A stretch of 64,000 nt of DNA, taken from Desulforhopalus singaporensis. Its GTDB lineage: Bacteria; Desulfobacterota; Desulfobulbia; Desulfobulbales; Desulfocapsaceae. The first letter of the stretch is position 1. Each line of letters begins with the position of its first letter. The notes beneath the pieces are model-generated. The model was not told the origin of the DNA and searched no databases. It saw only the letters and a program-made list of their open reading frames with translations. Positions 59,458 through 64,000 of the stretch are shown here, piece after piece. The position numbers and the translations under genes are program-made. The stretch is from assembly GCF_900104445.1 (NCBI RefSeq), contig NZ_FNJI01000013.1, forward strand, positions 1 to 64,000, read 5' to 3'.

Positions 59458-60528
59458 ATGATGCTCCGGATGCGTATTGTGAAAAGGCAGGAACCCCTGG
59501 GTATGTGGGGTTCCTGCCTTGTTTTGATCTCGGCCCTGGTGTTGGCCGTGATGTTGAGCGGACTGCTGCTGTGGATTGGCGGGACATCTCCGGGAGGAGG
59601 CATTGCCGCCCTGTTCCAGGGTGCCTTCGGCAGCCGCTGGGCGCTTGAGGACAGCGTGGTTAAGGCTATCCCGATTTTTCTCTGCTCTCTCGGGGTGGCC
59701 GTGGCGTTTCGCCTGAAGGTCTGGAATATCGGGGCTGAGGGGCAGTTTGCGCTGGGGGCAGTCGGTGCTACCTGGGTTGCCCTCTCTTTCCCGGAATGGC
59801 CCAAACCGCTGCTTATACCGGCGATGATCGTCATGGCAATGGCCGGCGGCGGCCTGTGGGGATTTATTCCCGCCCTGCTGCGCCAGAAGCTGCGGACCAA
59901 CGAGATCATCGTCACCCTGATGCTCAACTATATTGCAATTCTTGTCCTCGATTATCTCGTTTACGGAGCCTGGAAGGATCCGGCCAGTTTCGGTTTCCCC
60001 ATGACCAGGGCTTTCTCCGATCAGGCGGTGGTGGGCAAGATCGGCTCCACCAACATAAACTGGGGACTGTTGCACTGCGTAGTGCTGGGCGCTGGTGTCT
60101 GGGCCTTTTTCCGCTTTACCCGGCTCGGTTTTGACCTCAAAGCAAGCGGCGACAACGTTAAGGCCGCAAAATATGCCGGCATGCCCTATGATTACCTGGT
60201 TATGCTGGTTATGATAATGAGCGGTGCGCTTGCCGGGTGGGCAGGGTTTCTGGAGGCGTCCGCCACTGTAAACAGGTTGCAGCCTTCGATCATGGTCGGT
60301 TACGGCTACACCGCCATTGTTGTGGCTTGGCTGGCCCGGCTCAATCCACTGTCGATCGGCATCGGCTCGATCCTGCTTGCCGGACTGCGCGTGGGGGTTG
60401 AAAATCTGCAACTTGACCTGCAGGTGCCGGCGGCATTCGGCGGCATTCTCGAGGGCTTGATTCTCCTGACCGTTCTCGCCGGCGGGTTGTTTACCCATTA
60501 TCGAATCGAGCAGAGGAAGAACCCGTGA
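59458..60528 (+). CDS. nucleoside/purine ABC transporter permease 1 (BPL_transp_2, NupP type)
   Basis: 356 residues; ATG 59458 or 59461, with only a weak site (GGATAAG). About ten membrane spans. The family sequence RQEPLGMWGS then GTSPGGGIAALFQGAFGSRWALEDSVVKAIPIFLC (pieces) and FRLKVWNIGAEGQFALGA, RTNEIIVTLMLNYIAI, and GMPYDYLVMLVMIMSGALAGWAGF are typical of NupP/YufP permeases. A perfect 14-bp hairpin lies in codons 9-21. It overlaps the second permease by four bases (GTGA). Confidence 0.92.
   Translation: MMLRMRIVKRQEPLGMWGSCLVLISALVLAVMLSGLLLWIGGTSPGGGIAALFQGAFGSRWALEDSVVKAIPIFLCSLGVAVAFRLKVWNIGAEGQFALGAVGATWVALSFPEWPKPLLIPAMIVMAMAGGGLWGFIPALLRQKLRTNEIIVTLMLNYIAILVLDYLVYGAWKDPASFGFPMTRAFSDQAVVGKIGSTNINWGLLHCVVLGAGVWAFFRFTRLGFDLKASGDNVKAAKYAGMPYDYLVMLVMIMSGALAGWAGFLEASATVNRLQPSIMVGYGYTAIVVAWLARLNPLSIGIGSILLAGLRVGVENLQLDLQVPAAFGGILEGLILLTVLAGGLFTHYRIEQRKNP
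59484..59520 (+). promoter_or_regulatory. intragenic hairpin at the start of the permease gene
   Basis: AAGGCAGGAACCCC (59484-59497) and GGGGTTCCTGCCTT (59507-59520) are exact complements with a nine-base loop, followed by GTTTTG. It lies in coding sequence conserved in the family, so it is translated yet could attenuate downstream expression. Confidence 0.55.
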
Positions 60529-61445
60529 ATTTTGAAATTACAGTTTTATTGCTTGCGGCAGCGGTACAGTCCGGAACGCCTATCCTGTATGCGACCCTGG
60601 GGGAGATTCTGACCGAAAAATCGGGGGTGCTCAATCTCGGGGTTGAGGGCGTCATGATTCTCGGAGCCCTTGTCGGCTTTTTGGCGTCGAAGGTTACCGG
60701 CAGCCCCTTGGCGGGACTTCTTGCCGCCGGCGCGGTCGGATGCGTGGCGGCGGCCGTTCATGGACTGGTGTGTCTTGTGTTCCAGGGCAATCAGGTGGTC
60801 TCGGGGTTGGCGCTGACAATTCTCGGTACGGGCGTTGCCAATTATATAGGCACCGGATATGTCGGACAGTTGGCTCCCGGGTTCGCCCCCTATCCGATGC
60901 CGGTGTTGTCGCAGCTCCCGGTTGTCGGCACCATATTTTTCAACCATGACCCCCTCGTTTACCTGAGTTATTTTATCCCGGTGGTGTTGTTTCTGTTTTT
61001 TTCCCGGACGCACCACGGCCTCAACATCAGGGCGGTGGGCGAGAACCCGGCCGCGGCGAGTGCCGCCGGCCTCAATGTTGCTGTATACAGATGGTTCGGG
61101 ATTATCGGGGGAGGTTTTTTCATGGGACTTGGCGGAGCCTACCTCTCCCTTGCCTACACCCACCTCTGGACCACCAACCTTACCGCCGGCAGGGGATGGA
61201 TTGCCGTAGCCCTTGTCATCTTCGCCTTCTGGAAACCGGGGCGTGCGGTCTTCGGAGCGTATCTTTTCGGTGGAATCATGGCTCTGCAGCTGCGCCTGCA
61301 GGCTTCGGGGACCCAGCTGCCGTCATCGATCCTGCTCATGCTGCCGTATGCGCTGACGATTGTTGTGCTTGTCTTGTCATCCTGGAAAAAAGGGACCAGC
61401 GACGAACCGGCGGCACTTGGGGTTAATGTTGAACCGGCGGATTAA
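60525..61445 (+). CDS. nucleoside/purine ABC transporter permease 2 (NupQ type)
   Basis: 306 residues from GTG 60525, overlapping the previous stop. About eight membrane spans. Seen: TPILYATLGEILTEKSGVLNLGVEGVMILGALVGFLASKVTG (pieces), GLALTILGTGVANYIGTGYVGQ and NLTAGRGWIAVALVIFAFWKPGRAVFGAYLFGG, signature segments of the NupQ/YufQ half of the transporter. Pairs with permease 1 as a heterodimer. Confidence 0.92.
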   Translation: MNFEITVLLLAAAVQSGTPILYATLGEILTEKSGVLNLGVEGVMILGALVGFLASKVTGSPLAGLLAAGAVGCVAAAVHGLVCLVFQGNQVVSGLALTILGTGVANYIGTGYVGQLAPGFAPYPMPVLSQLPVVGTIFFNHDPLVYLSYFIPVVLFLFFSRTHHGLNIRAVGENPAAASAAGLNVAVYRWFGIIGGGFFMGLGGAYLSLAYTHLWTTNLTAGRGWIAVALVIFAFWKPGRAVFGAYLFGGIMALQLRLQASGTQLPSSILLMLPYALTIVVLVLSSWKKGTSDEPAALGVNVEPAD

Positions 61446-61500
61446 CCAGGGGGGATCGGCCATACCAATCATCAATTCACAAAAGCACAGGGAAACAACG

Positions 61501-61989
61501 ATGTTAGCGAACTCCAAATACAGAAAAACGTATCCGATCAGCTGGGAACAGCTGCACCGCGATTCAAAGGCGCTGTCGTGGCGGCTGCTCGATATGGACT
61601 ATTTCACAGGGATTATCGCCATTACCAGGGGAGGAATGGTTCCGGCGGCCATTATCGCCCGGGAACTCGATATTCACCTCATCGATACCATCTGTATTTC
61701 AAGCTACGACTGGAAGGATAAAAAAGGTGAGGCGGAAATCCTCAAAAGCGTCGACGGGGATGGTGAAGGTTATCTGCTGATCGACGACCTGGTCGATACC
61801 GGCCGGACCGCGCAGCTTGTTAAACAGATTGTCCCCAAGGCCCACTTTGCCACGGTCTATGCAAAGCCGGCAGGCAGGCCCCTGGTCGACACCTTTGTCA
61901 CCGAGGTGAGCCAGGACACCTGGATCTTGTTTCCCTGGGATACCGAATCGCAGTTTGTAACGCCTCTTGCCGACCGGGGGAATATCTGA
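61501..61989 (+). CDS. gpt: xanthine/guanine phosphoribosyltransferase
   Basis: 162 residues from ATG 61501 (AGGGAAA upstream); longer frames into the permease are rejected. Attaches a ribose-phosphate from PRPP to xanthine or guanine. PRPP-binding YLLIDDLVDTGRTAQLV (about 85-101), the ribose-loop FTGIIAITRGGMVPAAIIARELDI and C-terminal DTWILFPWDTE match E. coli Gpt. The gene sits between the second permease (55 bases) and the ATPase (2 bases) of a BMP-type transporter, which couples salvage to import. Confidence 0.93.
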   Translation: MLANSKYRKTYPISWEQLHRDSKALSWRLLDMDYFTGIIAITRGGMVPAAIIARELDIHLIDTICISSYDWKDKKGEAEILKSVDGDGEGYLLIDDLVDTGRTAQLVKQIVPKAHFATVYAKPAGRPLVDTFVTEVSQDTWILFPWDTESQFVTPLADRGNI

Positions 61990-61991
61990 AA

Positions 61992-63482
61992 ATGGGGTGT
62001 TCTTTGCCTCTCATACGTCTGGAGAATATCTCCAAGAGTTTTGGCAGGGTGCATGCCAACAGAGACGTCTCTTTAGAGATTGAAGAGGGGAAGATTCTGG
62101 CCCTTCTGGGGGAAAACGGTGCCGGGAAATCGACCCTTATGTCCATCCTTGCAGGGCAGCTCCAGCCCGACCGCGGCCACATATTCCACAAGGGGAAAAG
62201 GGTGGTTTTCAGCTCCACGGAAAAGGCGATCGAAGCCGGTATCGGCATGGTCTATCAGCATTTTAAGCTGGTGAACGCCCTGACTGTTGCGGAAAATGTT
62301 TACCTTGGCACCAGGGGCGGGTTCGGGCTCAACTGGAAAAAGATAAGAAAAAATGTCCGCGAGCTGGGGTTGCAGTACGGCATTGATATCGACCCGGGTG
62401 CCCGCATAGATGGGTTGTCGATGGGCGAGCGGCAGCAGGTCGAGATCCTTAAGCTGCTCCACAGGCAGTCGAATATCCTCATCTTTGATGAACCGACGGC
62501 GGTGCTCACCCCGCGGGAAGCCGACAACCTTTTTGCGGCGATGAAGCAGATGGTGGCCAGGGGCAAGGGAATCGTCTTTATCAGTCATAAGCTTGAAGAG
62601 GTCATGGCCATCGCCGATAATATAGCGATTCTCAGACGGGGACAGATCGTTGACCGGGTCCCGGCACAAGAAGTTACATCAACCGCGGAGCTTGCCGAAA
62701 GGATGGTGGGGCGCGAGGTTCTGCTCAAGGTTGACAAAAGTCCTGTCGAACCGAAACAGATTGTGCTCAAGGTGGATCGCCTGAGCGACGATCGGCTCAA
62801 AGACGTTGGTTTCGATTTGCGGCAGGGGGAGATTCTCGGGCTGGTCGGTGTAGCCGGAAACGGCCAGAAACAACTGGTGGAAACGATTTGCGGGCTTCGC
62901 CGGCCCAAGGGTGACAACATCAGGATCCTCGGCTTGGAGTGGGGCAGATTTTTTCGTAAACCCGACTGGGACAAAACACTTTCATACATCCCGGAGGACC
63001 GCCAGGGACTGGCGACCTGTCAAGGCCTTGACCTGCTGGACAATTTCCTGCTCACCACCAGGGGTGGGTTTACCAGGGGACCGTGGCTGCAGTACGACCA
63101 GGCGAGAGTCAAGGCGGAACATCTGCTGGAAAAATTCGATATCCGACCGCCGGACCTGACCGCCTGCGCCTGGCAGCTTTCCGGAGGCAATCTGCAGAAG
63201 CTGGTGCTCGCAAGGGAGTTCTATCGCAAACCGCGGCTCATCGTTGCCGAGCAGCCGACCCAGGGGCTTGACATCTCGGCGGCGGAAGACGTCTGGCGGT
63301 TGCTGCTCAAGGCGAGAGATGCGGCAGGAATACTTCTGGTCACCGGCGACCTGTCCGAGGCGCTTGCCCTCTCCGACAGGATAGGGGTAATGTTCGACGG
63401 CAGGCTGGTAGCTTGCTTTGCAGCGGATGACCAGAGCAAAGTCGCCGAAATACCGCAGCTGATGGCAGGACTGTCGGTCTGA
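61992..63482 (+). CDS. nucleoside/purine ABC transporter ATP-binding protein, two ABC domains
   Basis: 496 residues, ATG 61992 with GGGGGAA inside gpt. The first ABC domain has Walker A GENGAGKST (about 42), signature LSMGERQQVEI and Walker B ILIFDEPTAVLTP. The second has a degenerate Walker A GVAGNGQKQ (about 293) with signature LSGGNLQKLVLARE and AEQPTQGLDISAAEDV. This tandem, half-degenerate form is normal for BMP and sugar transporters. Last gene of the operon. Confidence 0.93.
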   Translation: MGCSLPLIRLENISKSFGRVHANRDVSLEIEEGKILALLGENGAGKSTLMSILAGQLQPDRGHIFHKGKRVVFSSTEKAIEAGIGMVYQHFKLVNALTVAENVYLGTRGGFGLNWKKIRKNVRELGLQYGIDIDPGARIDGLSMGERQQVEILKLLHRQSNILIFDEPTAVLTPREADNLFAAMKQMVARGKGIVFISHKLEEVMAIADNIAILRRGQIVDRVPAQEVTSTAELAERMVGREVLLKVDKSPVEPKQIVLKVDRLSDDRLKDVGFDLRQGEILGLVGVAGNGQKQLVETICGLRRPKGDNIRILGLEWGRFFRKPDWDKTLSYIPEDRQGLATCQGLDLLDNFLLTTRGGFTRGPWLQYDQARVKAEHLLEKFDIRPPDLTACAWQLSGGNLQKLVLAREFYRKPRLIVAEQPTQGLDISAAEDVWRLLLKARDAAGILLVTGDLSEALALSDRIGVMFDGRLVACFAADDQSKVAEIPQLMAGLSV

Positions 63483-63515
63483 TCGGATTGGACGTCAAGG
63501 GGGCGCCTTTACCGG

Positions 63516-63746
63516 TCAGTGAATTTTTTCCGGCGGTGCGGCGGTCCGCTCTAGTATTTCCCCCTGGCCGTGGGACATGGCTATGAGATGGGTGACGAAC
63601 TCATAGTCAAGATCAGCGCCGGTCGGGCCGCCGTAGGTTGCCAAAAACGTTTCGAGCAGGCTCCCTACCACTTCCCTGAAGGGACCCTCCACCATCAGGT
63701 TCTCGATGGTGTGTTCTCCCAGGTTGTGAACAGTAAAGCGTATCAT
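63516..63746 (-). CDS. small protein of unknown function
   Basis: 76 residues from ATG 63746, with GGGAG eight bases upstream. MIRFTVHNLGEHTIENLMVEGPFREVVGSLLETFLATYGG is followed by DLDYEFVTHLIAMSHGQGEILERT; predicted alpha/beta, with no Cys and no membrane span. The family is not recognised. Convergent with the nucleoside transporter operon. An upstream in-frame TTG at 63764 lies within the ribosome-binding region and is not chosen. Confidence 0.6.
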   Translation of the reverse strand: MIRFTVHNLGEHTIENLMVEGPFREVVGSLLETFLATYGGPTGADLDYEFVTHLIAMSHGQGEILERTAAPPEKIH

Positions 63747-63916
63747 CGTCTCAGCTCCCTGCAAGCCCCTGGCCCGCTTTGTGGTACAGGCGCAACAGTA
63801 CGCTGCCGCCGAAGGGGTGGGACTGCATTGTTTGGCTTTATTGAATTATCATAGGCAGTGCGGCTAAAATTACAAGGACCGGTGGATCAATTTGGTTGGG
63901 CGGAGCGTGGTTGGTA

Positions 63917-63959
63917 AAAAAAAAATGCGTAATCCCCCACAGGGAGATTACGCATTTTT
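63917..63959 (-). terminator. strong rho-independent terminator of a minus-strand gene outside the window
   Basis: AAAAATGCGTAATC (63921-63934) pairs exactly with GATTACGCATTTTT (63946-63959). Read on the minus strand, the stem runs into nine T (63917-63925). A minus-strand stop codon at 63984-63986 preceded by Ile-Asp-Leu-Ile codons is probably the end of the gene it serves, but too little is visible to annotate it. Confidence 0.85.
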
Positions 63960-64000
63960 CCTGGCGTTGGCTGTGGCGGGGTTTTAGATGAGATCGATGA

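Overview
The window reads as a stretch of ordinary chromosome from an anaerobic or microaerobic Gram-negative bacterium, most likely a Desulfobacterota (Desulfobulbales-like sulfate reducer). The clues are an anaerobic cobaltochelatase of the CbiK type, LarC, a cytochrome bd oxidase preceded by a DUF4492 gene, the carboxyspermidine route to spermidine, a DUF3373 outer-membrane porin, and a PrkA-YeaH-SpoVR operon carrying a second PrkA. The assignment comes from gene content and protein style only; no rRNA, tRNA, CRISPR array, prophage or insertion sequence was seen.

Layout. 1-3.1 kb: tail-less secreted Cys-rich protein, citrate synthase, TauE/SafE exporter. 3.2-8.5 kb: four-gene operon from arginine to spermidine (speA, carboxyspermidine dehydrogenase, carboxyspermidine decarboxylase, agmatinase), closed by a 23-bp perfect hairpin. 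8.7-12.0 kb (minus): DUF2062 membrane protein, XRE-cupin regulator, leuC, leuD. 12.2-18.1 kb: ExeA-like ATPase and surface-sugar genes (two glycosyltransferases, a PHP-like hydrolase, galE). 18.4-20.2 kb: amtB-glnK behind a good sigma-54 promoter candidate. 20.4-23.6 kb: DUF4492, cydA, cydB and a 31-residue membrane protein. 23.8-31.7 kb (minus): one long run def-fmt-larC-pgpA, then glpD-like oxidase, methyltransferase, glycosyltransferase and SDR epimerase. 32.0-33.9 kb: plsY and an M24 peptidase. 34.0-36.4 kb (minus): YheO-type regulator, RidA, CyuA-type cysteine desulfidase.

36.7-45.2 kb holds the most unusual block: prkA, yeaH (DUF444), spoVR, a second and divergent PrkA-like protein, a divergent uracil-DNA-glycosylase-fold protein and a small zinc-ribbon protein, all on the plus strand and tightly spaced. 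45.2-48.8 kb (minus): small membrane protein, MscS-type channel, CbiK. 49.0-55.4 kb: DUF3373 porin, PgeF/YfiH, an OmpR-type two-component pair, an EEP-family phosphatase/nuclease and hemC. 55.7-63.5 kb: a polar amino-acid ABC transporter followed by a BMP-type nucleoside/purine ABC transporter with a xanthine/guanine phosphoribosyltransferase gene inside the operon, so uptake and salvage are coupled. The right edge has a small unknown gene and a strong terminator belonging to a minus-strand gene outside the window.

Start codons were refined by eye from ribosome-binding sites, and several differ from the longest open frame. Functions are from motif and family recognition without database searches.
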